Source: Streptomyces angustmyceticus (GTDB taxonomy: Bacteria > Actinomycetota > Actinomycetes > Streptomycetales > Streptomycetaceae). Taken from it: 64,000 nt of DNA. Below are positions 29,433 to 38,527 of the stretch, piece by piece. The first letter of the stretch is position 1. Every line of letters begins with the position of its first letter. Made by a program: the position numbers and the translations under genes. Below the pieces are notes generated by a model. It was not told the origin of the DNA, ran no database searches, and was given only the letters and a program-made list of their open reading frames with translations. The stretch is from assembly GCF_019933235.1 (NCBI RefSeq), contig NZ_CP082945.1, forward strand, positions 2,232,001-2,296,000. The letters are read 5' to 3'.

Positions 29433-30893
29433 TTACAGCGCGAGGCCGGTGAGGACCAGCACCCGCTCGTAGGTGTAGTCGTCCATCGCGAACCGCACGC
29501 CCTCGCGGCCCACACCCGACTGCTTGACGCCGCCGTACGGCATCTGGTCGGCGCGGTAGGACGGCACATCGCCGACGATCACGCCGCCGACCTCCAGCGC
29601 GCGGTGGGCGCGGAAGGCGGTCTGCACGTCGTGGGTGAACACGCCCGCCTGGAGGCCGAACTTGGAGTCGTTGACGGCCGCGAAGGCCTCCGCCTCCCCG
29701 TCGACCTTCTTGAGGGTGAGCACCGGGCCGAAGACCTCTTCGCAGGCGAGGGTGGCGTCGGCGGGCACGTCCGCCAGCACCGTCGGCGCGTAGGAGGCGC
29801 CGTCGCGCTTGCCGCCCGCGAGCAGCTTCGCGCCGCGCTCCACGGCCTCGTCCACCCAGGACTCGACGCGCTTGGCGGCGTTCTCGTCGACCAGCGGGCC
29901 GACCTCGGTCGCGTCGTCCGACGGGTCGCCGGTGACCTGCGCCTCGACGGCCGCCACGATCTTGGGCACCAGACGGTCGTAGACGGAGGCGTCGGCGATC
30001 ACCCGCTGCACCGAGATGCAGGACTGGCCGCCCTGGTAGTTGGAGAAGGTGGCGATGCGCTGCGCCGCCCAGTCCAGGTCCGCCTCGGAGGAGTAGTCCG
30101 GCAGCACGACGGCCGCGCCGTTGCCGCCGAGCTCCAGGGTGCAGTGCTTGCGCGGCACCGAGTCGAGGATGGCGTAGCCGACCTTCTCGGAACCGGTGAA
30201 GGAGACGACCGGCAGCCGCTCGTCCTGGACCAGCGCCGGCATCCGGTCGTTGGGCACCGGGAGGATCGACCAGGAACCGGCCGGCAGCTCGGTCTCGGAC
30301 AGCAGCTCGCCGAGGATCAGGCCGGAGAGCGGGGTGGCCGGCGCCGGCTTGAGGATGATCGGGGCGCCGGCCGCGATGGCCGGGGCGATCTTGTGGGCGC
30401 AGAGGTTCAGCGGGAAGTTGAACGGGGCGATGCCCAGGACCGTGCCGCGCGGGAAGCGGCGGGTCAGGGCGAGCCGGCCGGCGCCGCCCGCGTCGGTGTC
30501 CAGGCGCTGCGCCTCACCGCCGTTGAAGCGGCGGGCCTCCTCGGCGGCGAACCGGAACACGGAGACGGCCCGGCCGACCTCGCCGCGCGCCCACTTCATG
30601 GGCTTGCCGTTCTCCGCGGAGATCAGCCGGGCGATCTCCTCCGTGCGCTCCACCAGCCGGCGGTGCACATGGTCCAGCGCGGCGGCCCGGACGTGCGCCG
30701 GGGTGGCGGCGAGCTCGTCCTGGACCGCGACGGAGGCGGCGACGGCCTCCTCGACCTGGGCCTCGGTGGGGACGCTCACCGTGCCGACGAGGCGTCCGTC
30801 CCAGGGAGAGGTGACGTCGAAGGTGGCCTCGCCGGTGGCCTCGCGGCCGGCGAGCCAGAAGGCGGTGGGGGCTGCATCAGTGGGGATCGGCAC
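29433..30893 (-). CDS. NAD(P)-dependent aldehyde dehydrogenase, succinate-semialdehyde type
   Basis: A protein of 486 residues from the GTG at 30893. The ALDH fold is clear: FNFPLNLCAHKIAPAIAAG (cofactor domain), ELGGNGAAVVL with the general-base Glu near 257, and NYQGGQSCISVQRV with the catalytic Cys292. The ending GGVKQSGVGREG is typical of succinate-semialdehyde and related dehydrogenases. The neighbours are a PucR regulator and, 4.8 kb away, gabT. This suggests it oxidises succinate semialdehyde made from GABA, but specificity within ALDHs cannot be read securely and other semialdehydes are possible. Confidence 0.85.
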   Translation of the reverse strand: MPIPTDAAPTAFWLAGREATGEATFDVTSPWDGRLVGTVSVPTEAQVEEAVAASVAVQDELAATPAHVRAAALDHVHRRLVERTEEIARLISAENGKPMKWARGEVGRAVSVFRFAAEEARRFNGGEAQRLDTDAGGAGRLALTRRFPRGTVLGIAPFNFPLNLCAHKIAPAIAAGAPIILKPAPATPLSGLILGELLSETELPAGSWSILPVPNDRMPALVQDERLPVVSFTGSEKVGYAILDSVPRKHCTLELGGNGAAVVLPDYSSEADLDWAAQRIATFSNYQGGQSCISVQRVIADASVYDRLVPKIVAAVEAQVTGDPSDDATEVGPLVDENAAKRVESWVDEAVERGAKLLAGGKRDGASYAPTVLADVPADATLACEEVFGPVLTLKKVDGEAEAFAAVNDSKFGLQAGVFTHDVQTAFRAHRALEVGGVIVGDVPSYRADQMPYGGVKQSGVGREGVRFAMDDYTYERVLVLTGLAL

Positions 30894-31175
30894 AGTGGAA
30901 CCCGGCCCTTCAGAAGTGGTGGGTGATGCGCATGGCTCAGCGAGCGGCTCTGCGGATTTGACTCGGGATCCACGGTAGGGGTGCGGCGGCGCCGTGGCGT
31001 TTGTCCGAAGCGTAGAAATCGGCGGGGCGGTCTCTCCGCGGTGGAGGGGGCGGGGGCGTACGGGCGGGGCGGGGGAAGAGGGACGGGCGCCTGCCGGGCC
31101 GGGGGCCGGCGGCTCACCTCAGGGGGACGGCCCCGGCCCTGCCCCTGGCGGCCATGCTCCCCGGAAACGGCCGGT

Positions 31176-32813
31176 TCACTCCCCCTGTCCCCCCGACGTC
31201 GCCTTGAGCGCCAGCCACAGCTCCATCCGGACATCCGCGTCGTCCAGCGAGCGGCCCAGGATCTCCTCCACCCGCCGCATCCGGTAGCGCAGGGTGTGGC
31301 GGTGCACGCCCAGGTCGGCGGCGGCCGCGTCCCACTGGCCGTGCCGGGCGAGCCAGGCCCGCAGCGAGGCGACCAGATCGCCGCGGCCCCGGGCGTCGTG
31401 CTCGCGCAGCGCCCGCAGCAGCCCGTCCGCGAAGGCGCGGACCGCGTCGTCGGCGAGCAGCGGCAGCACCGACCCGGCCGCCACGTCCTCGTGCTCGACC
31501 AGGGTCCGGCCGCGCCGGCGGGCCACCGACAGGGCCTGTTCGGCCTGGCGGTAGGCGTTCGCGGCGGCCATCGGCCCGGTCGGCGCCGACAGCCCGACGG
31601 CCACGCTCTGATCGTGGTCCGCCCGGCCCCGGCCCGCCCGGCCGCCCGAACGCGGCCGCGCACCGGCGCGGGCGTCGGCCTCGGCGGCGTACGCGGCGCA
31701 GGCCCCGGCGGCCGCCCCGCCGTCCGCGACCAGCACGATCAGCCGGCCGCCGTCCGGCACCGCGAGCACCGCCTCACCGGTCCGCGCGGCCGCGGAGTCC
31801 ATCGCGTCGGCCAGCCCGTCGAGCACCCCCGACGCCCCGACGCCCGCGGACGCCTGCTCCTCGCCGGCCACCGGCTCCGCGACCACCATCCGGAACGGCG
31901 CGTCCAGCAGCCCGCCGTAGAGCCGGCCCGCCACCGCGCGGGCGTGGTCCGGCTCCCCCGCGAGCAGCATCTTGAGCACCGCGGCACCGAGCCGCTGCTC
32001 GGCGTCCTGCAGCGCCCGGGACCGTTCGGTGGTGAGGGTGAGCAGCGCGACCGCGGAGTGCACGGCGTAGCGCTCGGCCGTGCCGAGCGGGGCGCCGGTG
32101 CCGACCGCGAGGACGCCACGGGCCCGGCGCCCGGTGCCCAGCGACTGCAGTTCGACCCGGTCGTCGCCGTCGGTGTCGCTGACGACGGAGCTGGCGGGGG
32201 CGGGCCGCTCGCGCAGCCGCCCGACGTCGTCGCCGAGCCGGGCCGCGCGGCGGGCGGCCCAGTCGGGGGCGGCGGCCACCACCGCGCCCGACGCGTCGTA
32301 GAGCGCGGCCCAGCCGTCCAGATGCGCCGCGAGCCGGGCCAGCAGCTCGGCCGGGCCCTCGGCGCTCAGCGCCGCCCGGGTCAGCTCCCGCTGCGCCTCG
32401 AACCCGGCGGTCACCGCCCGGTACTGGTCGGCGGCGACGGCGGCCGAAACCGCCTTGCTGATCGCGATGAACGGGGTCCTGCGGGGCACCCCGAGCAGCG
32501 GCAGCCCCTGTTCCCCGGCCGCGTCGACCAGGGCCTGCGGCACGCCCTCGTAATTGACCCCGACCGCGAACCCCAGCCCGACGACCCCTGCCTCCGCGAC
32601 CCGCCGCACGTACCTGCGGGTCGCCTCCGGGTCCTCCGCGTCCAGCTTGAGCGCGGTGATCAGCAGCAGTTCCCCGCCCTCCATGTAGGGCACCGGGTCG
32701 ATCAGCTCACTGGCGTGCGCCCAGCGCACCGGCACATCGAGGCGCCCCTCGCCCGCGAGCACGGTCAGCTTGAGCGCGGTGTGGTTGACCAGGGAAGCGA
32801 GGGTGTGCGGCAT
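31176..32813 (-). CDS. PucR family transcriptional regulator
   Basis: A regulator of 545 residues from the ATG at 32813 with GAAGG upstream. The N-terminal PucR domain runs to about residue 130 (LKLTVLAGEGRLDVPVRWAHASELIDPVPYMEGGELLL), followed by a GGDEF-like middle and the C-terminal helix-turn-helix of the HTH_30 type (DAAAADLGVHRHTLRYRMRRVEEILG). Family members respond to purines or to GABA and related amino compounds. Lying between an aldehyde dehydrogenase and gabT, it is a good candidate for the local regulator of GABA use. It ends 282 bases before the dehydrogenase gene. Confidence 0.88.
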   Translation of the reverse strand: MPHTLASLVNHTALKLTVLAGEGRLDVPVRWAHASELIDPVPYMEGGELLLITALKLDAEDPEATRRYVRRVAEAGVVGLGFAVGVNYEGVPQALVDAAGEQGLPLLGVPRRTPFIAISKAVSAAVAADQYRAVTAGFEAQRELTRAALSAEGPAELLARLAAHLDGWAALYDASGAVVAAAPDWAARRAARLGDDVGRLRERPAPASSVVSDTDGDDRVELQSLGTGRRARGVLAVGTGAPLGTAERYAVHSAVALLTLTTERSRALQDAEQRLGAAVLKMLLAGEPDHARAVAGRLYGGLLDAPFRMVVAEPVAGEEQASAGVGASGVLDGLADAMDSAAARTGEAVLAVPDGGRLIVLVADGGAAAGACAAYAAEADARAGARPRSGGRAGRGRADHDQSVAVGLSAPTGPMAAANAYRQAEQALSVARRRGRTLVEHEDVAAGSVLPLLADDAVRAFADGLLRALREHDARGRGDLVASLRAWLARHGQWDAAAADLGVHRHTLRYRMRRVEEILGRSLDDADVRMELWLALKATSGGQGE

Positions 32814-33158
32814 GGGACCTTCATGACGTCGAGACTGCGAGGGACGACCGGACGACAGCCGGCCACCGACCGGCCGGACGACGACCGGCCGATGACCACT
32901 CAACGACCACCGACGACCGTCGACGACTGCTGCTGACCGGCCACTGACCGGCCAGCGACCGATTCTTTACGCCGCCTCGTATGAACGGCCACTGTCGATT
33001 CTGCCTCAGCGGAGGAATCCGGGGGAGCGCCGGTCCGGCCACATCCGCCCGCCACCCCGGTGCACGAGCCCCCGACGGGGCGGCCGGTGCGCCGCGACAA
33101 GCCCCACGGCGGGCGTCCCTTCCCCCGCCCGCCCCGGTCACCCCCCGGTCGGCCGCCC
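32814..33158. other. Intergenic region upstream of the PucR gene
   Basis: These 345 bases lie between the VirD4-like gene (stop at 33159) and pucR. They hold the repeat tract 32841-32970 and an AT-richer segment (32961-33005) where the pucR promoter could lie: on the minus strand, taaagaat resembles a -10 region. No gene was recognised. Confidence 0.5.
32841..32970. repeat. Degenerate GACCGGCC/CGACGACC repeat tract upstream of pucR
   Basis: At least five copies of (t/c)gaccggcc or ccggccggacgac lie within 130 bases, with repeated cgacgac and cgaccac units between them and tgaccggccactgaccggcc as the clearest direct repeat (32935-32954). The tract lies between the pucR start and its likely promoter, so it would be transcribed as leader or serve as binding sites. 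Confidence 0.6.
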
Positions 33159-35372
33159 TCAGGCCCGCAGGTCCACCAGCACCGGCGGCGCATGCTCCCC
33201 GGCCACCGAGGTCACGGAGAGCACGGCATGCCCCGGCGGCACCGAATTCGCGAGATCGGACGCGGACCAGCGCTCCCGCTCCACGGTGCGCACGGTGACG
33301 GCCTTGGCGGTGGCCGCCTTGCCGGTGACCAGATGCCGGAAGATGTGGAACGCCTTCATCGCGGCGCCCTCCGCGATGATCTGACGGTCGGTGACATCGC
33401 GGGTCTCCACCCACTCCTTGCCCCACACCTCGGCGAACCGGGCACCGTCCCACGTCGTCACACCGGCGAACGCCATCCGGCAGCCGACCGTGCCGAGCAG
33501 CGTGCCGCGCAGCGCGTCGGGAACGTCGTCCAGGGAGCGCAGCGTCAGCACCGCTCCGGCGTTCGCCGACCGCAGCCGCTGCAGTCCGCGCAACGCCTCC
33601 GCCGTGATCGTGTGGGCGGCCTCGTCGAGCACCAGACAGGCGAACAGCGAGCGGTCCCCGCGGGCCACCGCGCACTCGGTGAACTGCGCCAGCACCAGCC
33701 GGGCGAGGATCCGCGACGCCTCCGCATGGCCGCGTTCGGGCAGTTCGATACGGACCCGCAGCGGATGGTCCAGGGCGCGCAGGGACACCTGGCGGGTGCC
33801 GCCCGTGGGATCGAAGAAGGCGGCGAAGGCGGGCCGGTCCAGGAGGGCGATGCGGTCGGCGAGGAGCACCCCGACGTCGCCGGGGCGCTCCGACTGACGG
33901 GCGCGGGCATCCAGTTCGCGCAGCAGCGTGTCGGCGCCGGCGTCCTGCAGAGCGGTACGCAGCGCGGACATCGCCCGGGGCGCACCGTCCAGCAGTTCGC
34001 GCAGTTCGGGCACGGTCGGGAAGCGGTCGTGGGCGGCCCGGAAGGGGCCGAGCAACTGGGCCAGGGTGGTCGCGGCGCGACGGCTGTCGCCGCCCGGCAG
34101 CTGCCCGGCGAGATCGCCGACCAGGGCCTCCGCCAGGATGCCGGCCGCCTCGTCGGGGTCCGTGGTGCCGCCGTAAAGATCGAGGTCGCAGTCCGGATCC
34201 GGCCGGCCGACCCTGACCACCACATCGAACGCGTCGTCGGGGCCGAGGTCGGATCCGGCCGGGCCGACGACGATCACGGCGGCCTGCCCGGCCAGCGCCT
34301 GCAGGCACATCGATTCCACCACCGGCTTGACGACCCGGGTGGTCTTGCCGCTGCCGGCCGGTCCCACGGCCAGCAGCGAGGTGCCCAGCACCCCCGGGTC
34401 CAGGGCGCATCCGGTGCCGCGGTGCTGATACGGGTTGCGGTGGTGGTCGGCGGCGGTGCCGATCCGGACCTGGTGGGCGAGCAGATCGTGGTGCGCGGTC
34501 CGGCGGGGCAGATCACGCCGCCCCGAGGGGTGCGCACAGGCCGCGGCGCCGTGCCGCAGCACGGTGTCGGTGAAGGAGGCCAGGGAGTTCTTGCCGGACC
34601 GCACCGAGCGCCAGGCGCGCTCGATCCTGGCCACATCGACATCGTTCATCCGGCCGGCCCGCGCCTCGTCGGTCAGCTTGTCGGCGGCGTCCGGGGCACC
34701 GTGCGCCCGCAGGTCGGGCCACTGGGCGCGGTCGGCGGCGGGGTGGGGTTTGGGGGCAGCGGGGGCGCGGTCGCGGAACCGGCCGAAAAACCCCAGGAAG
34801 CGGCGGACGAGCTCCGGCCAGCGGCCCATGCGGCCGAACACGACGGCAAGGAGCGCCAGCACCAGCCCGTAGTAGATGTAGGTGGCCCAGACATAGGCCA
34901 TTTGGTTGCCGCCGGCCGTCCGCCAGGATTCCGGCGTGAGCAGCAGCAGCGGCCAGAGCCAGTAACCGCCGAGATAGCTGTTGATCAGCAACGACCACAG
35001 CAGCCACCCGCACAGGAACGAGATCACCGCGCCGCTGATCAGCTGCCGTCCGGGGACCCGGTCGGGCTCCTGTGCGGCGCGGGGCCGGTGGCCGTAGGTC
35101 CAGATGCCGGGGGCGGCCGCCGGGCGCGGGGTGCGCAGCCACTTCAGCACCGGCGGTTCGGCGGCCGCGGGACCGCCGGGCGCGGTGCCCGGAGGAGCGG
35201 CGGGCATGGCCGGCACGGTCGGCGGGGCGGCGGGCGGTGGCGGGGTGTGCGGCGCGGCGGCCGGTGGGGTGGGCGGTGCCGCGGGACGCGGCACCGCGGG
35301 TTCGGGTCGGTGCGCTCCGTCCGGCGGCTGGGGAGCGGTGTGCTGTGCGTCGTGCGTGCCCTCGGTGTCCAT
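33159..35372 (-). CDS. VirD4/TraG-like membrane ATPase (orphan coupling-protein relative)
   Basis: A protein of 737 residues. Residues 1-75 are Pro/Ala-rich. Two membrane helices lie at ~111-134 (LISGAVISFLCGWLLWSLLI) and ~158-179 (YVWATYIYYGLVLALLAVVF). A P-loop ATPase domain follows: LLAVGPAGSGKTTRVVKPVV (Walker A 337-344), Walker B as ACLVLDEAAHTI, and NAGAVLTLRSLDDVPDAL where VirD4-type ATPases have their arginine-finger region. This is the layout of type IV coupling proteins that pump DNA or protein. No relaxase, replication or transfer genes were seen nearby, so it is a chromosomal orphan. It is divergent from gabT; it could instead belong to another membrane-pump family of the same fold. 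Confidence 0.7.
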   Translation of the reverse strand: MDTEGTHDAQHTAPQPPDGAHRPEPAVPRPAAPPTPPAAAPHTPPPPAAPPTVPAMPAAPPGTAPGGPAAAEPPVLKWLRTPRPAAAPGIWTYGHRPRAAQEPDRVPGRQLISGAVISFLCGWLLWSLLINSYLGGYWLWPLLLLTPESWRTAGGNQMAYVWATYIYYGLVLALLAVVFGRMGRWPELVRRFLGFFGRFRDRAPAAPKPHPAADRAQWPDLRAHGAPDAADKLTDEARAGRMNDVDVARIERAWRSVRSGKNSLASFTDTVLRHGAAACAHPSGRRDLPRRTAHHDLLAHQVRIGTAADHHRNPYQHRGTGCALDPGVLGTSLLAVGPAGSGKTTRVVKPVVESMCLQALAGQAAVIVVGPAGSDLGPDDAFDVVVRVGRPDPDCDLDLYGGTTDPDEAAGILAEALVGDLAGQLPGGDSRRAATTLAQLLGPFRAAHDRFPTVPELRELLDGAPRAMSALRTALQDAGADTLLRELDARARQSERPGDVGVLLADRIALLDRPAFAAFFDPTGGTRQVSLRALDHPLRVRIELPERGHAEASRILARLVLAQFTECAVARGDRSLFACLVLDEAAHTITAEALRGLQRLRSANAGAVLTLRSLDDVPDALRGTLLGTVGCRMAFAGVTTWDGARFAEVWGKEWVETRDVTDRQIIAEGAAMKAFHIFRHLVTGKAATAKAVTVRTVERERWSASDLANSVPPGHAVLSVTSVAGEHAPPVLVDLRA

Positions 35373-35650
35373 CCGGTGCCCCTTGTCCCCCTTGAGCCGT
35401 GGCCTGCTGCGTCATGGCGCCGGCGGCCGCGTCGTCCGGCCGCGGTGCCATTGTCATGCCCGCGCTGGTGTCCGCGGCCGCCGGGCGCGCCGCCGCACAA
35501 TCTACTGGCCGTGGGCCGCCGCTATGTCCGGTGCGGACAACGCAACACGCGCACTTCTCCCGAACGGAACATGCCAGACCCGCCCGGCCGCCCCTAGCCT
35601 GCGAGAACAACACCTTTGTACGTTCCCCCGTTCCACTCCAGGAGACTGCC
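35373..35650. promoter_or_regulatory. Divergent promoter region of the VirD4-like gene and gabT
   Basis: These 278 bases separate the two divergent starts. Close to gabT, ttgtacgttc and an upstream tagcct (35596-35601) are possible promoter elements, and aggaga before the ATG is its ribosome-binding site. An open frame extends gabT upstream to 35399 but lacks a ribosome-binding site. This is a likely target of the PucR regulator. Confidence 0.4.
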
Positions 35651-37000
35651 ATGACCGAACTGTCCGGAGGCCCGGCCCTCCCCCAGGAGCGTCGCGTCGT
35701 CACCGCGATCCCCGGCCCGAAGTCGCAGGAGCTGTGGGCCCGTAAGCAGGCCACGGTGGCCGCCGGCGTCGGCGCCGTGCTGCCCGTCTTCGTCAAGCGC
35801 GCGGGCGGCGGCGTCCTGGAGGACGTGGACGGGAACTCGCTGATCGACTTCGGCTCCGGCATCGCGGTGACCTCGGTGGGCAACAGCGCGGAGGCCGTCG
35901 TCCGCCGGGCCACCGCGCAGCTCCAGGCGTTCACCCACACCTGTGCCATGGTGGCGCCGTACGAGCCGTACATCGAGGTCTGTGAGCAGCTGGCGGAGCT
36001 GACGCCGGGCGACCACGCGAAGAAGTCGGCGCTGTTCAACTCCGGCGCGGAGGCCGTCGAGAACGCCGTCAAGATCGCCCGCGCGTACACCAAGCGCCAG
36101 GCGGTCGTCGTCTTCGACCACGGCTACCACGGCCGGACGAACCTGACGATGGCGCTCACCGCCAAGAACATGCCGTACAAGCACGGCTTCGGCCCGTTCG
36201 CGCCCGAGGTCTACCGCGTCCCGCTGGCCTACCCCTACCGCTGGCTGACCGGCCCGGAGAACTGCGCCCAGGAGGCCGCGGACCAGGCCATCTCGCAGAT
36301 CACCAAGCAGATCGGCGCGGAGAACGTCGCGGCGATCATCATCGAGCCGGTGCTCGGCGAGGGCGGCTTCATCGAGCCGGCCAAGGGCTTCCTGCCGGCC
36401 CTCGCGAACTTCGCGAAGGAGAACGGCATCGTCTTCGTCGCGGACGAGATCCAGTCCGGCTTCTGCCGTACGGGCCAGTGGTTCGCGTGCGAGGACGAGG
36501 GCATCGTCCCCGACCTGATCACGACGGCCAAGGGCATCGCCGGCGGTCTGCCGCTGGCCGCCGTCACCGGCCGCGCCGAGATCATGGACGCCGCGCACGC
36601 GGGCGGCCTGGGCGGCACCTACGGCGGCAACCCGGTGGCCTGCGCCGCGGCGCTGGGCTCCATCGAGACCATGCGCGAGCAGGACCTGAACGCCAAGGCC
36701 CGCCGGATCGGCGAGGTCATGAAGGCCCGCCTGAACGCCATCGCCGAGAAGTACGACATCGTCGGCGAGGTCCGCGGCCGCGGCGCGATGATCGCGATCG
36801 AGCTGGTCAAGTCCGGCTCCAAGGACCCGAACCCGGAGGCCACCGCCGCGCTGGCCAAGGCCTGCCACCAGGAGGGCCTGCTGGTCCTGACCACCGGTAC
36901 GTACGGCAACGTGCTGCGCTTCCTGCCGCCGCTGGTCATCGGCGAGGACCTGCTGGGCGAGGGCCTGGACATCCTCGAAGGCGCCTTCGCCGCGCTCTGA
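35651..37000 (+). CDS. gabT: 4-aminobutyrate aminotransferase
   Basis: A PLP enzyme that transfers the amino group of GABA to 2-oxoglutarate, giving succinate semialdehyde and glutamate. It has 449 residues from the ATG at 35651 with AGGAGA upstream. The class III aminotransferase pattern is clear: FNSGAEAVENAVKIAR, DHGYHGRTN, IEPVLGEGGFIEP, VFVADEIQSGF and the PLP lysine in TTAKGIAGGLP (K294). Together with the PucR regulator and the dehydrogenase at 29433-30893 it forms a GABA shunt. A canonical terminator follows. Confidence 0.93.
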   Translation: MTELSGGPALPQERRVVTAIPGPKSQELWARKQATVAAGVGAVLPVFVKRAGGGVLEDVDGNSLIDFGSGIAVTSVGNSAEAVVRRATAQLQAFTHTCAMVAPYEPYIEVCEQLAELTPGDHAKKSALFNSGAEAVENAVKIARAYTKRQAVVVFDHGYHGRTNLTMALTAKNMPYKHGFGPFAPEVYRVPLAYPYRWLTGPENCAQEAADQAISQITKQIGAENVAAIIIEPVLGEGGFIEPAKGFLPALANFAKENGIVFVADEIQSGFCRTGQWFACEDEGIVPDLITTAKGIAGGLPLAAVTGRAEIMDAAHAGGLGGTYGGNPVACAAALGSIETMREQDLNAKARRIGEVMKARLNAIAEKYDIVGEVRGRGAMIAIELVKSGSKDPNPEATAALAKACHQEGLLVLTTGTYGNVLRFLPPLVIGEDLLGEGLDILEGAFAAL

Positions 37001-37416
37001 GCGACCCCCGTCCCCGGGCGCGCCGCGCGGGGCGCTTCATCCGAGCCCTGCGCGCAGGCGCTCCGCCCGGAAGCACCTGCGCGGACAGCACCCCGGCACG
37101 GCCCGGGACACGGCAGACGCCGGGTCCCGGGCCGTGCCCCTTTTTCGTGCCCCTTCTCGTGCCCCTTCTCGTGCCCGTGCGGGTGCTCGGCGTCCGCGCC
37201 CGAGGACGCGTTCCGCCCACGCACCCCGTCACCCGGCCGCCCCCTCCCGTCCCTGCCCTCTCCGCTCCTTTTCTGTCCTTTCTGTACTCATTTTCGCGTT
37301 CATTTCCGTCCGGACGTGCGTAACTGGAGGCATGGCGTGAAGAAGATGTGCGGGGCCGATGGCGGCCGGGTAATGCGCCTGTCGGGTGCGCTCGCCGTGC
37401 CGTACGGTTCCTGCAG
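37001..37416. other. Intergenic region between gabT and the PAP2 gene
   Basis: Apart from the gabT terminator, three copies of a 12-base unit (tcgtgccccttc-like, 37145-37180) and a pyrimidine-rich stretch (37230-37300) are seen. A possible -10 box tacggt (37402-37407) lies just before the presumed PAP2 start. No gene was recognised. Confidence 0.55.
37095..37145 (+). terminator. Canonical Rho-independent terminator of gabT
   Basis: A 15-bp perfect stem (ggcacggcccgggac at 37095-37109 with 37124-37138) with a 14-base loop is followed by ccttttt. It is one of the few hairpins in this window with a clear T-tract. Confidence 0.85.
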
Positions 37417-38505
37417 ATGAGAGAAACACCCCGCTCGCAGGGGACTGCGGGCGACGCCCGGTCGGCGCTTCCCCGGTTCCGATCAGGCCGTGCCCTCGCG
37501 CACAACACCGGGCCCCCTGGCAAAGGGGGCTCCGGGAATCCTCACCGATCGGATGTCCGCCCGCCCCATACCCCCCGGGGCGCGCGGAACACCGGTCAGC
37601 GCGGCCGCCTCGGAACCACCCCCCCTGTTCCGAGGCGGCCGACCCTTTTTCCGGGCTCCGCTGACCCGTCGGGCCGCGGCTTCTCCCTCTTCTCACCTCT
37701 GTCCGCCGGGCTGTTCGGCGCGCTGCTCTTCGCCGTGCTCACCTGGCAGGTGGCCGGTCACGGTCCGCTGCGCGCCCTCGACGAACGGCTCGGCCGCGCC
37801 CTTGCCGCCGGAAGCATCCCCTCCGGGGCCGCCGAATTCTTCGCCGATCTCGGCAATACGGCGGTGGCGCTGCCGGTGCTGTTGGTGGTGATGGTGTGGA
37901 CGGGCTGGCTGGGGTGGCGGGGGCAACGCGGGTCGTGGGGTGCGGACCAGGGCGGCGAGGACGCGGCCCTCGGGCCCGCTCCGGTGCGCTGGTGGCTGCC
38001 GCCGCTCGCCGCCGGCCTCGCCCTGGCCGCGGTGCCCGCGCTGGTCGTCCCGCTCAAGCTCTGGATCGCCCGCCCGGGACCGCCGCGGATGGCCGGTGAC
38101 GCGGCCGCCTTCTACCCGTCGGGGCACGGCGCCACGGCGGCCGTGGCGTACGGCGTGGCCGGGCTGCTGCTGATCCGCGGGCTGCGGGAGAGGCACGGCA
38201 GCGCCGGCGCCGGACCACACACTCCAGCGACCGCGTCCACGGACACGGCGACGACCAAGGCCGCCGCCACCCCCACCACGGCCGCCCTCACCATCGCGGT
38301 CGTCCTGCTCAACGCGGGCGTCGGTCTCGGCCTGGTGCGCCGGGGCTATCACTGGCCGCTGGACGTGCTCGGCAGCTGGTGCCTGGCCGGGGTGCTGCTC
38401 GCCGTGTGGTGCGCGGTGTGCGACCGGTGGGCCGCCGGGGGCGGGGGCCGGGCGGCGCGCAGGAGAACGACCGGTGAGGCGGAGGCGGGGGCGGACGGGT
38501 CCTGA
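37417..38505 (+). CDS. PAP2-family membrane phosphatase
   Basis: An integral membrane phosphatase of the type-2 phosphatidic acid phosphatase fold, acting on lipid phosphates or diphosphates outside the membrane. The three signature parts are present: KLWIARPGPPR, FYPSGHGATAAVAYGVAG, and VRRGYHWPLDVLGSW. About five to six membrane segments can be seen from residue ~95 onward. From the ATG at 37417 the protein would have 362 residues with a long Arg/Pro/Gly-rich head. No ribosome-binding site is visible there, but a possible -10 box lies ~10 bases upstream, so a leaderless transcript is possible; the start is the weakest part of this call. Confidence 0.8.
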   Translation: MRETPRSQGTAGDARSALPRFRSGRALAHNTGPPGKGGSGNPHRSDVRPPHTPRGARNTGQRGRLGTTPPVPRRPTLFPGSADPSGRGFSLFSPLSAGLFGALLFAVLTWQVAGHGPLRALDERLGRALAAGSIPSGAAEFFADLGNTAVALPVLLVVMVWTGWLGWRGQRGSWGADQGGEDAALGPAPVRWWLPPLAAGLALAAVPALVVPLKLWIARPGPPRMAGDAAAFYPSGHGATAAVAYGVAGLLLIRGLRERHGSAGAGPHTPATASTDTATTKAAATPTTAALTIAVVLLNAGVGLGLVRRGYHWPLDVLGSWCLAGVLLAVWCAVCDRWAAGGGGRAARRRTTGEAEAGADGS

Positions 38506-38522
38506 GTCCGCCCGCCCCCGCC
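38484..38522. terminator. Hairpin between convergent PAP2 and oxidoreductase genes
   Basis: The arms ggcgggggcgg (38484-38494) and ccgcccccgcc (38512-38522) pair perfectly. The hairpin spans the PAP2 stop codon (38505) and lies just before the stop of the oppositely transcribed oxidoreductase (38528). Confidence 0.5.
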
Positions 38523-38527
38523 GGGCC

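Noticed and set aside
35399..35650. N-terminal extension of gabT
   Set aside because: The added 84 residues are low-quality sequence without a ribosome-binding site; ATG 35651 has AGGAGA and matches the family's usual N-terminus.
37145..37180. Short 12-base repeats considered as a CRISPR-like or regulatory array
   Set aside because: Only three imperfect units without spacers, directly after the gabT terminator; most likely simple slippage.
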